A stretch of 64,000 nt of DNA from Pseudoalteromonas rhizosphaerae (GCF_902498845.1 NZ_CABVLM010000001.1:558001-622000), one strand, 5' to 3'; shown: positions 55,236 to 64,000, counted from the first letter of the stretch. A program made the numbers and translations. Notes: generated by a model from the sequence alone, not told the origin.

Positions 55236-56086
55236 TTAAACTGCAATGCTATGTAACCTTAACTTTACAGTTAAAATTAGATTATTTTTTATATCAAATG
55301 GCTGAAGTTTAAAATATGTGCTACGGGTGCTGAGTAATAAAGAGGTATACCTAAATGAAATTCAGTTCGTCTGATGTTGCTTGTAACTACCTTGTTTGAT
55401 TCATGTTGGCACGTATCTCAAATTACTGATAGTTGTCAATTCAAGCCTGAATGACACTGCAATTAAATTAAGGCAATAGTATGTAATTGTAAAATTCGAG
55501 CGCTGGTTTGACTCCAACTCCTATACATCTTATTGGCCTATTTCTCAGCGTTCATACAACATTTTTATAATGCCTGGCTTAAACTAGATAGGTTTAGCAG
55601 CTTGTTATCACTGTAGTTCAGCTCTTTAACTATATCGACGATTACTTAAGCTTCATGGTTATAAAGTCTGTAAGCGCAGTTTATTTTTGTGCTCACAGCC
55701 ATAAACTTACTCACTGCAACTGCACGACTGATAATTTGTAAGCTGCTTCAAATTAGATAATCCCCTGAAGCAAAATTGAAATAATCTGCCTATGAGTAAT
55801 TTATAGAATTGGTCACATCAATAAGCTCCCGTAAATTGTTGCATTGATATACCAGTATCCATTGGCAACTGAAAACTACAATAGAGTTAGTCCTCACCCT
55901 TTAATTACACAACTTATACTTGAGGTAAATACCTTCTATCGGATCGGAGATTATACAATTGCAGCAACATGATGTACTTAATCATCAGCTCAAAGGCAAT
56001 ATTTAAACATACTTATTTAGAGATGATCGAACTTTTAAGTTAGAAAAACTATCAACCTATCCGCTATAAGATCCTTAACAAGAATA

Positions 56087-56101
56087 AAGAACACATCATA
56101 C
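56087..56101 (-). other. Ter-like site 2
   Basis: Same 15-mer as sites 1 and 3, on the minus strand, 135 bp left of site 3 and inverted to it. It should stop a fork that leaves the origin leftwards. Confidence 0.78.
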
Positions 56102-56221
56102 TTTATTGCTTATAATAATTACTTAGCATCTAGTAGAATTTAACAATATATAAACAGGTAATTGTGCGCTGCTTTGTTTTTAGTTTAACTGCGGCTATGG
56201 TAGACTATTATCATCTATATT

Positions 56222-56236
56222 GTATGATGTGTTCTT
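56222..56236 (+). other. Ter-like site 3 overlapping the tus start region
   Basis: GTATGATGTGTTCTT on the plus strand, ending at the base before the tus ATG. A Ter site in the tus leader is also the arrangement at E. coli TerB, where Tus represses its own gene. It should block rightward-moving forks. Confidence 0.8.
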
Positions 56237-57112
56237 ATGGTAACTAAAGTACAAATTCGCAGTCAGTTCGATTTACTTAGTGATTTAACTAATCACTTTA
56301 TTGATGATTTAATGCAATGCGATTATTCAAAGGCTGATTATTATCAATTGCCTGATATTGATAGTAACGATGAAAAGATAGTCCCTCAATCGATCAATGT
56401 TACGAAAATTACAGGTGCTACGGGCCAAAAGTTGATTTTAAATTCATTTAACGATATCTATAAAAAATCAGGCTTAAGTAGTCGTGTTTTAAAACGTCAC
56501 CCTGGGTTACTGGTAATAAAAAATGCGGATCAAAAACAACTTGTTGCTCGAATTCAACAATTAAATAAAGCTAAAGCTGCATTTAAAGAATGTATTCTAG
56601 CCATTGATAATAATGATGCTCGCTTTGAAGCGGTTCATAATGCGATACCAAATTTAATAACACTCGCCGCGTACCGTAAAATTCATTTTGAAGTAAACTC
56701 CCCTTTTTCAGTTCGTTTTACCTGGATGCACAAACACGCGACTAAAACACTGACAAAAAAGATGGCACTAGCCATGCTCGAAAAATCAGCCGGTTATTCC
56801 AATCCTAGAATGATAGATCAACTCAGTTGGCAAACACTCGTTGCTCAAGAACAATTACGTGTCGCTAGTTTAGGAGATAAAGATAAATTACGAATAAGAC
56901 GCCCAACCCGCGTTAGCCCACAAGTAAATGTGAGATACACCGCGCAAAATCGTTATCATGTTAGTGCCGCACTACCTTTTATTTTGATAAACCCTGAACC
57001 GGATGTAAAACTAGGTACGTTATCAGATTATCAAAAACCACAAAGCCATCCGCGTAAACGAGAGTATGATTTTCTTGTTGATAGATTATATTTGGAACAA
57101 GTTGATAAATAA
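56237..57112 (+). CDS. tus: Replication terminus site-binding protein Tus
   Basis: 291 residues (E. coli Tus 309). Recognised from long similarity to Tus: RIQQLNKAKAAF, NLITLAAYR, TWMHKHATKTLTKKMALA, LRIRRPTRVSPQVNVRY and VDRLYL. Residues for the flipped-cytosine pocket: Phe130 and His134 correspond to E. coli Phe140 and His144, but Asn139 replaces Gly149. It should bind the three Ter sites and stop DnaB from one side. Site 3 abuts its start codon, so autorepression is likely. Convergent with the initiator gene across a perfect terminator. Confidence 0.9.
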   Translation: MVTKVQIRSQFDLLSDLTNHFIDDLMQCDYSKADYYQLPDIDSNDEKIVPQSINVTKITGATGQKLILNSFNDIYKKSGLSSRVLKRHPGLLVIKNADQKQLVARIQQLNKAKAAFKECILAIDNNDARFEAVHNAIPNLITLAAYRKIHFEVNSPFSVRFTWMHKHATKTLTKKMALAMLEKSAGYSNPRMIDQLSWQTLVAQEQLRVASLGDKDKLRIRRPTRVSPQVNVRYTAQNRYHVSAALPFILINPEPDVKLGTLSDYQKPQSHPRKREYDFLVDRLYLEQVDK

Positions 57113-57122
57113 TTATGTTAAA

Positions 57123-57144
57123 AAGGCCGCTATATAGCGGCCTT
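57123..57144. terminator. Bidirectional terminator between tus and rep
   Basis: Perfect 22-bp palindrome AAGGCCGCTAT / ATAGCGGCCTT between convergent genes. Confidence 0.85.
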
Positions 57145-57168
57145 AGTCAGAATAGCTTAAGCGGTAAG

Positions 57169-58383
57169 TTAATCTTTAACTATTTCTTCAATTTTATCTT
57201 CGTCGATTAAAACTGCATTTTCAACTATGCGTTTACCACCTTGAATTTCAATACGTTTGTTATGCTTATTCAAAGTAAGTATTTCATCACAAAACTGATC
57301 TGAAGGATGCATCTCGTATGTATAATCGACAATGTTGCCAGTTTTATCATCTTTAACATTAGTAATGCTATATTCTGAAATAGCACCTTTTTCGATAAGA
57401 TCTTTCATCGTAGTGGTCATATCACGACGCAATGCTTTTAATTTATTTTCAGTGATATCGTCAGTTGAATAGATTGAGCCATATTTTTCCATGATAGATA
57501 ACAATCTAAAATGATATGTTTTTCCTGGTGCCGCATAGCGCCAAAGATGATAAAGACGCAACATCATCCAGCGAGATAATCCGCGCTTTAATTCTTGCGC
57601 GCTATTGAAATAGTAACCTTTGTATTCAAGGTTATCGATCATGTTATGGACAAACGCATTCAAGCACGCAACACATTTAACATTACCGCCCTGCCCTTTT
57701 TTACCACTAAAGTGCAAAGAAGAAAGAAAGTTCATATTTGATTCGTAAAATGAATCATCAATATTGGTATTTTTAGTATCTGTCGCTGAATACTTAAACG
57801 ATAGCTTAGAACCTTGCAGTGCTTCTAATGCTTCTTTTATTTGTGGGTAAGGCATTGATTGCCCAACAGCTTTAAGTTCTTGCGCTAATTCGTTCATCGA
57901 AAAAACCACGGCATATTGAATACCGGACTTAAAATTGATTTTAACAATTTTACCTTTAGAAGCTAAACGGATTAATGCACGTTCTACTTTTTCTTCACGA
58001 TCTGATGGCCAAACTAAATATTCAACATCTTCACCGTCTTTACGGGTACTTACTACCGCTGGAGTAATTTTAATTTCACCATCATACAAAATGCCATCCA
58101 CTTTTTCGGATATTTTTCGAGTAATAATGGTTTTTTTAGGCGCTTCTTCGAGTGGTAATTTTTTATGGCCTGAGCGAACAAAACGTCCCCACAAATCATA
58201 ATGATTAAAAGTATTCGAATAGGCCCTTAGTCCATGCGCTGCATTTTCTAATGAAACTCGCACATCTTTATTGTCTGTAAATAATGCGAGGCTTTCGTTA
58301 TCTATTGCACTTTCCACCCCGTGGATCTGACCCCGTAATGTATCGGGTAAGTTATCTACCGAGATGTTGACCTTTCGGTTCAT
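57169..58383 (-). CDS. Replicon initiator protein (Rep)
   Basis: 404 residues from ATG 58383 (GGAAATAAGAAC upstream). The body suggests tandem winged helices: KVERALIRLASKGKIVKINF, and LSRWMMLRLYHLWRYAAP with FRLLSIMEKYGSIYS, as in plasmid initiators. I do not assign it to a named family; it is not the size of Vibrio RctB (~658). Identification rests on position beside iterons, DnaA boxes and parAB. Iterons lie directly upstream of its start, so autoregulation is likely. Confidence 0.8.
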   Translation of the reverse strand: MNRKVNISVDNLPDTLRGQIHGVESAIDNESLALFTDNKDVRVSLENAAHGLRAYSNTFNHYDLWGRFVRSGHKKLPLEEAPKKTIITRKISEKVDGILYDGEIKITPAVVSTRKDGEDVEYLVWPSDREEKVERALIRLASKGKIVKINFKSGIQYAVVFSMNELAQELKAVGQSMPYPQIKEALEALQGSKLSFKYSATDTKNTNIDDSFYESNMNFLSSLHFSGKKGQGGNVKCVACLNAFVHNMIDNLEYKGYYFNSAQELKRGLSRWMMLRLYHLWRYAAPGKTYHFRLLSIMEKYGSIYSTDDITENKLKALRRDMTTTMKDLIEKGAISEYSITNVKDDKTGNIVDYTYEMHPSDQFCDEILTLNKHNKRIEIQGGKRIVENAVLIDEDKIEEIVKD

Positions 58384-59154
58384 TGTTCTTATTTCCAATT
58401 TTATTGCGACAGCTAATAACAACACATTAAACAGAAAAAGTTAAATGTTTAAGTTAGTACAAAACTGATCTGGGATTAAAATATATGTTCAGATCACTAT
58501 TTTACTAAGTAACCTTAATGATCTTGATTTTCAGATCAGTTTTTTACTAACACTACGGTTATAAGTCTAAATTTTACTAACTCACGCATATTTTTGTCCG
58601 TGTATTTTTGTTTTTTAACCAAAAATACACGACATAAATCTAATTTTTACTAATGCCTGTGGATAATCATCGAATCAGTTAGCATAGATCTGATCTATAC
58701 CTACTACAGATCAGATCTATACTAATTGAACAGCCTATTTATCCCGATTGTAAGTGGATAAGTTCTTAATTATCTTAGTAAAAAACTGATCTCAACAGCG
58801 GTTTTTGTGCGTAAACCTGTGTTCAAACTGTGCATAACTTAAATATCTGATTCAGAGTTAGTAAAATTACGATCTGTCAGTTACTAAAGATCTGATCTTA
58901 ACCAAGTATAAACCTGATCCACTTTTTTTACTATTATTTATATATATCAGAAACTTAGATGTCTATTTTATGCCCTTAACCTTTACTACCTTATATATTT
59001 AACCACCTTTAAACTTCTTTATTTATACTAAGCAATTTTAAAATTACAAATTAATTCTAAATGTCTTGTTATTAAAAGCCATGTCGTCATAAATAGTTGT
59101 TTACAGTCAATTGAATGGACATTATACTTAATACCTAACTTTGAGGAATAAAGT
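58384..59154. other. Replication origin region with iterons, DnaA boxes and AT-rich stretch
   Basis: 770 bp between rep and parA. It holds at least five copies of the 18-mer TTAGTAAAA-N3-TGATCT or its complement (58454-58471, 58491-58508, 58533-58550, 58775-58792, 58858-58875) plus degenerate copies at about 58564 and 58636. Every good copy contains GATC. A perfect DnaA box (TTATCCACA, minus, 58658-58666) and one-mismatch boxes at 58753-58761 and 58829-58837 are present. The stretch 58920-59060 is very AT-rich and could be the unwinding element. Confidence 0.82.
58684..58720. repeat. 13-bp inverted repeat in the origin
   Basis: ATAGATCTGATCT and AGATCAGATCTAT are perfect reverse complements with an 11-bp spacer; each arm has two overlapping GATC sites. 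Likely an initiator dimer site or regulatory dyad between iteron groups and DnaA boxes. Confidence 0.65.
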
Positions 59155-60393
59155 ATGTCAATTCATAATAATGCGCTATCCACCTATCGGCTTTTAAAAG
59201 CAACTGCAGAAGTCGCAGAAAAATCATTAGCAGGACGTATTCAGCATTATCGTGCCCACTTAAAATCTGAAGAAAAAGAGCTTCGAACTTACACTCAAAA
59301 AGCAGCAGCAGATCTGTTAGGCTGTAACAATCGTACCTTAAAACGCCGCCATGACAATGGTGATTTTGATGAGCTAAACATCAAACGCGGTGCAAACGGC
59401 CATTACGCTTACACTTTGGTAAATATATTTGCTATGGCAGATATAATGGATATTCAGCCAGATCACCGCAATGTTGACGATAAATTACAAGTTATTGTTA
59501 TCAACTCTCTAAAAGGCGGCTGTGGTAAAACAACCAGTATGGTAAATATTGCTGCAGCCCTAGCTACGACTAACATTAAACGTTACCGTATTGGTATTAT
59601 TGATTTAGATCCGCAAGGGTCATCATCAAGTTTTTTCCCACCCAGTGAACCTGAACCGATCACGGTCGGTGATTTAATGCGAGATTGCATTGATTTAGAT
59701 CCAGATGAAACTTGGCAGCAACTTGTTACAAATGCTTTTTTGCCTACGCATATCCCAAATATACGCATTTTGCCTTCTGGTATGGATGACTTTTACTTTG
59801 AACATGAAACTGCAACGTTGCTAAAAGATAGTTCAAGTTATGAAAAAACCCGTCATTACCATAAACTATTAGAAAAAGTTATTGATCCGGTCAAGGATCA
59901 ATTCGATATCATTTTAATTGATACAGCTCCATCTCTTAACTTCATGTTTTATAATGCTTTAATGGCATCTACGGCAATGCTGATCCCGGTGCATCCTGAG
60001 GCCGTTGATTTCGATGCTAATAACAAATATTTAAAACGTTTAGGCGAGATCTATCATACCGTTGCATCTTTAGGTCATGAAGGCTGGGACTTTATGCAAT
60101 TTTTAGTAACTAATTACGTAAAAGGCAATCATTCACAGCGTGACATCGTTAAAGATGTACGCAGTGCATTTGGTCGTCAGGTAATGAGTTACCCAATTAA
60201 CCACAGCTCGGCAATTACAGCGAGCTCTTCGTCATTCAATACTATTTTTGATCAAAAAACATCTGACAGCTTAGCAAGTAGAGAATCACTGATCAGAGCT
60301 CAAGAAAATATAAAAGATGTTGTTGATGAATTAGAAATGCTGATCCGTTCAAACTGGCAATCAACACAATCTCAATTGAATGAAACTAAGTAA
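59155..60393 (+). CDS. parA: Partition ATPase ParA
   Basis: 412 residues, type Ia: an N-terminal HTH (YTQKAAADLLGCNNRTLKRR) for autorepression, then the deviant Walker A KGGCGKTT, Walker A' region IIDLDPQGSSSSFF and LIDTAPSLNF. Segregates the replicon. TTTGAGGAATAAAGT precedes the ATG. parB starts 15 bp later. Confidence 0.95.
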   Translation: MSIHNNALSTYRLLKATAEVAEKSLAGRIQHYRAHLKSEEKELRTYTQKAAADLLGCNNRTLKRRHDNGDFDELNIKRGANGHYAYTLVNIFAMADIMDIQPDHRNVDDKLQVIVINSLKGGCGKTTSMVNIAAALATTNIKRYRIGIIDLDPQGSSSSFFPPSEPEPITVGDLMRDCIDLDPDETWQQLVTNAFLPTHIPNIRILPSGMDDFYFEHETATLLKDSSSYEKTRHYHKLLEKVIDPVKDQFDIILIDTAPSLNFMFYNALMASTAMLIPVHPEAVDFDANNKYLKRLGEIYHTVASLGHEGWDFMQFLVTNYVKGNHSQRDIVKDVRSAFGRQVMSYPINHSSAITASSSSFNTIFDQKTSDSLASRESLIRAQENIKDVVDELEMLIRSNWQSTQSQLNETK

Positions 60394-60408
60394 GGTAGTT
60401 AACAAAAA

Positions 60409-61371
60409 ATGGCTAAAAAACGTAAAAATGACACCAGCTTAGATCCTTTTGCTACTTCAATTGGTAATAGCAATCTTGATGAATTACTAGAACAAGCAAA
60501 CGCAGGCGATGTGATCAAAATGCCTGCACCAAGCGATCCTAATCGTCAGATCACACTCGTTTGCAAAGTGATCCCGCATGCTGAAATAGAAAGTACCACC
60601 AAGGTGTACGCAAAAAATCGTCGTGTTCAAGTATTACTCAATGAAAAGTCTGTCGCTGATATACTCCCTGCAATAGCCGAGGATGGTCGTAACCAACACC
60701 CCGCCCTATGTTGGGACAAAGGTGATGAAACGTTGGTATTAGCCGGCTCACGTCGTCGTATGGCATGTATAATCGGCAATGCTGACTACATGGTTCTTAG
60801 TTCGAGTGATTTTACAGATTTAGATGCTAAGATTTTAGCGGTATCGTCAGACCAATATATTGCCCCTAGCCTCTGGGAACTTGGCCAAGCATATCAACAA
60901 ACAAAAGATGAATTAGTTGCACAGGGAAAAAAAGGCTCTTATCGTGAAGTAGCCGCCATTGAAGGTGTATCGCATACAGCTATTGCTGATGCAATTAAAG
61001 CCTTTGAGAAGCTTCCTGCTGCCGTACTTGCCCTTTATCCAACAGCGAATCATGTTGGCCGTGAAGTAGCTAAAAAACTGATTGCAGCAAAAGAACGTGA
61101 TGAGCATAGTTTTAATCAGCAAGTAAATCATTTGACACACGATAATAGCTTAGAAGATATAATTGGTGATGATAAGCGTGCAATGGCGATCACTAAATTG
61201 CTTACGGCTGAGCCACAGTCAACTCAACGTCGAGAAGCACTACTAGAAAATAATTACATTAGCTTGCAACGTAATTTAAAAAGTGGTGATTTATCAATCA
61301 AAATTGATAATAAAGTGATGACTGACAAGCGCTTAGAACAGCTAACTAAGTTATTAAATGCATTTAACTAG
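60409..61371 (+). CDS. parB: Partition protein ParB
   Basis: 320 residues. N-terminal ParB/Srx-like domain with LVLAGSRRRMACI (the GxRR box), a central HTH (SYREVAAIEGVSHTAIADAI) and a C-terminal dimer region. Binds the centromere, which is not identified here; the iteron-like cluster just downstream is one possibility. Confidence 0.93.
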   Translation: MAKKRKNDTSLDPFATSIGNSNLDELLEQANAGDVIKMPAPSDPNRQITLVCKVIPHAEIESTTKVYAKNRRVQVLLNEKSVADILPAIAEDGRNQHPALCWDKGDETLVLAGSRRRMACIIGNADYMVLSSSDFTDLDAKILAVSSDQYIAPSLWELGQAYQQTKDELVAQGKKGSYREVAAIEGVSHTAIADAIKAFEKLPAAVLALYPTANHVGREVAKKLIAAKERDEHSFNQQVNHLTHDNSLEDIIGDDKRAMAITKLLTAEPQSTQRREALLENNYISLQRNLKSGDLSIKIDNKVMTDKRLEQLTKLLNAFN

Positions 61372-61678
61372 TTAATAAAAATCTGATCTGAAGGCTTTTT
61401 TTGTTAGTAAAATTCTGATCCCAAACTATGTTTTGTTAGTAAAATAATGATCTGAAATATCAATAAACCTTACTATTGAGCTCATAGATCATTTTTTTAC
61501 TAACTGATTAGCTATATTTTTCACTCTTACCGCTATTTTTTTATAACTTAGTAAAAATGTGATCTGTAAACGCGCTTAATTATTAGCAATATGTTTATAA
61601 CTTGTGGGTTTATTGTTGGTTAGTTGTGTTTAACTATTAAATTCAGCTGTTTTTGTATTGAGATCATTTTTTTACTAA
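61372..61678. repeat. Second iteron cluster, downstream of parB
   Basis: Six copies of TTAGTAAAA-N3-TGATCT or its complement: 61372-61389, 61404-61421, 61436-61453, 61486-61503, 61548-61565, 61661-61678. Four are in one orientation and... two in the other (61486, 61661). Same motif as at the origin 2.5 kb away. It could be a handcuffing or incompatibility site or a centromere. The last part before the SNF2 gene (to 61783) shows nothing else. Confidence 0.8.
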
Positions 61679-61783
61679 CTTATCAGCTCCAACCAGTCTT
61701 TTTAATCATTTTAATGCTTTAGCTCGACGCCGATAAATCATATACTGGTAAAATTATTTTTATTTTTTACTGCCCTGAGCAAT

Positions 61784-64000
61784 ATGTCTGCTAACTTATC
61801 TAAGAATGACCTACTCGCTATTTTTGAAGAGATCAAGCAAGAGCAAGCGACTCAATTTCCTTTATCTGAACGATTTATTAAACAGCTGTTTAAGCCTCAT
61901 GTGCTCAGTAAAGCAAAAGAGTACGTAGCAAATGGTCAAATTAATTGGTTAGAGCATAATCATGATTTCTCTGTCATTGATGCCTCGGTGTTTGGAAATC
62001 AAGGCAGTACTTTTACCCAACACATAGAGATAAAGAAGTTAGCCAATGGTTTTGCAGTTGATCGACACTGTTCATGTAATGCCAAAACTAACTGTCGCCA
62101 CTTGGCTGCTGTATTGTTAAAGCTGAAGATTGATCATTCTGGTGATTACGGCCAAGACTATATAATGAATGATTGGTTTGAAGAGCTAACAACACTTAAG
62201 CAAAACCAGTCAGCACAAGCTAAAAATGTACTTTTATTTGTGCTTGATGTAGAAAACAATCGGGTTATTTTAACACCAAAAATTGCCGCTTTCTCTGCAG
62301 AACATCAGTATACCCTCGGTAGAAACCTTACTGATCAGCAGCTTAATAGTTTTGTAACACCATCCGATTTACTCGAAACTGATTTTCGTTTATACAGTTG
62401 GATCCGTTCTCAAAATGCACTTGGTAATTTAGAGCTTAGAGGGCAATGGGGATTTAACGCATTACAGCAGTTGATTGCTTCTCAGCGTTTGTTTTTTGGG
62501 CGTTCTCGTCAGTCGATTAAAGCTGATAGTGCTGAAGATCTGAGTTTTTCGTGGTCACACAAAAAAGATCTTATTCAATTAAATGTAAGTTTAACGGGTA
62601 AACAATCCTGGTTCTTACTTAAAACCACACCACCAACTTACCTTGATACAGAGTCACTACGCATAGGCCGTTTACGTACGCCACTAAGTGGTGAAGAAGT
62701 TGCTCATATCAGAGCGATCCCAGCCATTCATACTGCTAATTTTGATCGTGTCTATAAGCAATTAGCTGCAAATTTTGGTGACGGTGTAATACCTCATTAC
62801 CAATCATCTGAACGTAAAAAAATAAAACGGGTAGCAGATACTTGTGCTGTTGTGGATGTTAGTAATAGCAATAACCAATTAAAGCTTACGCTTACCTTTA
62901 ACTATCAAGATGGTAATTACGCTCCAAACTCAGCACCAGCAAATATTCTCAATGCATCGCTTGAAAATACCGTTATCACAGAGCTCACAAATTTAGGCTT
63001 TGAACTATGTAAAGGGGCTTTACAAAATGAGTTTGTTTTTAATAAACAATCAGTTATTCATCAGCATTGGTTTAAATACGAGGTTTTGCCTAAACTTCGT
63101 CAGCGTGGTTGGAAGGTAACTGATAAAAAACTAGTGATAAAAAAATCAATCACTAATGTCAGCTTGGATGTTAAACGTGGTAAAGGTCATCAAATTGTTA
63201 GTAAAATAATGATCTCAAACGCTAAAGCTGCCACCGTATTAGCAAACGATAATTCAGAATTTCAATCACTTAATCGTCAAAGCGAACTTTTTTATTATTA
63301 TGCAAATGGTAAACAGTTTGGAGTAATAACCAAACCAGCTTTTGATACGCTTACTGATTTTAAAGATCGTTTTGAGTTTATAAAAACACGCGATGAATTA
63401 CTTATACCTTTATCATTTTTAGTACATTTAATGAAGATGAGCTGTTTTGCGGTTAACTTAGTCGACGACAGCTTAGAGTCTTATTTAGCTGAGCTAGATG
63501 CACCAGCTACTGCTACTACAGTGTTACATGGCTTGAATGCGGGCGTGCGGCTTCGCGAGTATCAACAGCAAGGCGTTCAATGGCTACAGTTCTTAAAGCG
63601 CCATCAGTTAGGCGGAATACTAGCCGACGACATGGGATTAGGCAAAACCTTACAAGTTATTGCATTTTTAGCTAACGCACGGCAACGAGAGCAAGCCGGC
63701 CCAACGCTAATTGTCTGCCCAACGAGCTTGGTAAGTAATTGGCAAAATGAAATGGCTAAATTCGCCAGTAGTATTAAAGTGACGACCCTATTTGGTAGCG
63801 CGCGGATTGAGCAATTACAACATTTAGCCCAGGCAGATTGCATTCTTACTACTTATCCATTACTCAAGCGAGATATCGCTTACTACTCGCCGTTGTATTT
63901 TGAGAATATTATTCTTGATGAAGCGCAGTATATAAAGAATGACAGTGCGCAAGTATCTCGTTTAGTTAAGCGTTTAAATGCTCAATTTAACTTATGTTTA
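61784..64000 (+). CDS. SNF2-family helicase with SWIM zinc finger, C-terminus beyond the window
   Basis: Open frame from ATG 61784 to the window end, 739 codons read. N-terminal SWIM zinc finger (DRHCSCNAKTNCRHLAAV, Cys-x-Cys...Cys-x-His), a long bacterial SNF2-N region, then the ATPase start REYQQQGVQWLQFL, Walker A ADDMGLGKT (Met617 in the motif), and DEAQYIKN (motif II). Probably DNA translocase or remodeller. An iteron-like 18-mer occurs inside the gene at 63198-63215. The second RecA domain lies outside the window. Confidence 0.88.
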   Translation, partial: MSANLSKNDLLAIFEEIKQEQATQFPLSERFIKQLFKPHVLSKAKEYVANGQINWLEHNHDFSVIDASVFGNQGSTFTQHIEIKKLANGFAVDRHCSCNAKTNCRHLAAVLLKLKIDHSGDYGQDYIMNDWFEELTTLKQNQSAQAKNVLLFVLDVENNRVILTPKIAAFSAEHQYTLGRNLTDQQLNSFVTPSDLLETDFRLYSWIRSQNALGNLELRGQWGFNALQQLIASQRLFFGRSRQSIKADSAEDLSFSWSHKKDLIQLNVSLTGKQSWFLLKTTPPTYLDTESLRIGRLRTPLSGEEVAHIRAIPAIHTANFDRVYKQLAANFGDGVIPHYQSSERKKIKRVADTCAVVDVSNSNNQLKLTLTFNYQDGNYAPNSAPANILNASLENTVITELTNLGFELCKGALQNEFVFNKQSVIHQHWFKYEVLPKLRQRGWKVTDKKLVIKKSITNVSLDVKRGKGHQIVSKIMISNAKAATVLANDNSEFQSLNRQSELFYYYANGKQFGVITKPAFDTLTDFKDRFEFIKTRDELLIPLSFLVHLMKMSCFAVNLVDDSLESYLAELDAPATATTVLHGLNAGVRLREYQQQGVQWLQFLKRHQLGGILADDMGLGKTLQVIAFLANARQREQAGPTLIVCPTSLVSNWQNEMAKFASSIKVTTLFGSARIEQLQHLAQADCILTTYPLLKRDIAYYSPLYFENIILDEAQYIKNDSAQVSRLVKRLNAQFNLCL
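63198..63215 (-). other. Iteron-like 18-mer inside the SNF2 gene
   Basis: TTAGTAAAATAATGATCT, identical to the copy at 61436-61453; identity extends three bases upstream to 21 bp in total. It is read through as coding sequence (IVSKIMIS). Possibly a dispersed initiator site. Confidence 0.6.

Larger units (their letters stand above)
54963..56221. other. Long gene-free, AT-rich terminus-like region
   Basis: About 1.25 kb without a credible gene on either strand. It contains Ter-like sites at 55221-55235 and 56087-56101. A weak look-alike (ATGATGT core at 55970) was not counted. The rest shows no repeat or coding signal I can support. Position between DAHP synthase and tus, beside the origin, suggests a replication-termination zone. 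Confidence 0.65.

Noticed and set aside
55967..55985. Possible fourth Ter site (ATGATGT core)
   Set aside because: Only the seven-base core matches; the right half differs from the 15-mer shared by the other three sites.
1..64000. tRNA, rRNA and riboswitches
   Set aside because: No cloverleaf-like or rRNA-like sequence and no recognised riboswitch was seen by eye in the intergenic regions; a covariance-model scan would be needed to exclude small RNAs.

Overview
The window looks like the replication-origin region of a secondary replicon (chromid) of an AT-rich marine gammaproteobacterium, most likely Pseudoalteromonas. That genus name is an inference. It rests on the layout at 55-64 kb: a Tus-type terminator protein beside a plasmid-style initiator, GATC-containing iterons and parAB. 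It also rests on the alteromonad-like housekeeping genes next to it (ydiJ, ppsA/ppsR, class II DAHP synthase).

Layout. 0-5.4 kb: EamA exporter (cut by the window edge), AraC regulator, AGCS symporter, patatin-like lipase, a small membrane protein and a Ysc84-type lipoprotein. 5.76-7.01 kb: an intact IS3-family element. 7.06-15.8 kb: copper resistance, with a CusS/CusR-like two-component system divergent from copA-copB-copC-copD and four extra genes (NTF2-like, DUF411, DUF305, glutaredoxin-MauE fusion). 16.0-24.6 kb: one tightly packed minus-strand operon, BlaI-type repressor, M56 protease, czcC-czcB-czcA, HupE, an anchor protein and a DUF6488 protein. 25.2-28.1 kb: a decayed defence-like locus with a frameshifted helicase, a partner protein, an XRE regulator with an operator array and a truncated N6 methylase. 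28.1-30.05 kb: dmeR-dmeF and mntP. 30.1-39.3 kb: a mosaic holding TetR/RibD-type reductase, a small tyrosine recombinase, an arsenic operon (arsC-arsR fusion, acr3, phosphatase, GAPDH, arsJ), two integron-type gene cassettes with attC sites but no integrase, and an IS66 fossil. 39.3-44.0 kb: a gamma-mobile-trio recombination module (gmtX, gmtZ, gmtY). 44.2-55 kb: a second tyrosine recombinase, a cation/proton antiporter and core metabolism. 55-64 kb: Ter sites, tus, rep, origin, parA, parB and a SNF2 helicase cut by the window end.

How it fits together. Three metal systems (copper, Czc-type divalent cations, Co/Ni/Mn) and an arsenic operon lie in accessory DNA bordered by mobile-element remnants, with the gmt genes at one edge. 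The most striking signal is at the origin: three identical 15-bp Ter-like sites flank the start of tus, only 2-3 kb left of the iterons. Their orientations predict that a leftward fork from the origin is stopped almost at once, while a rightward fork that has copied the rest of the circle is stopped at the opposite face. This would make replication effectively unidirectional. All functional statements come from reading motifs by eye; no searches were run.
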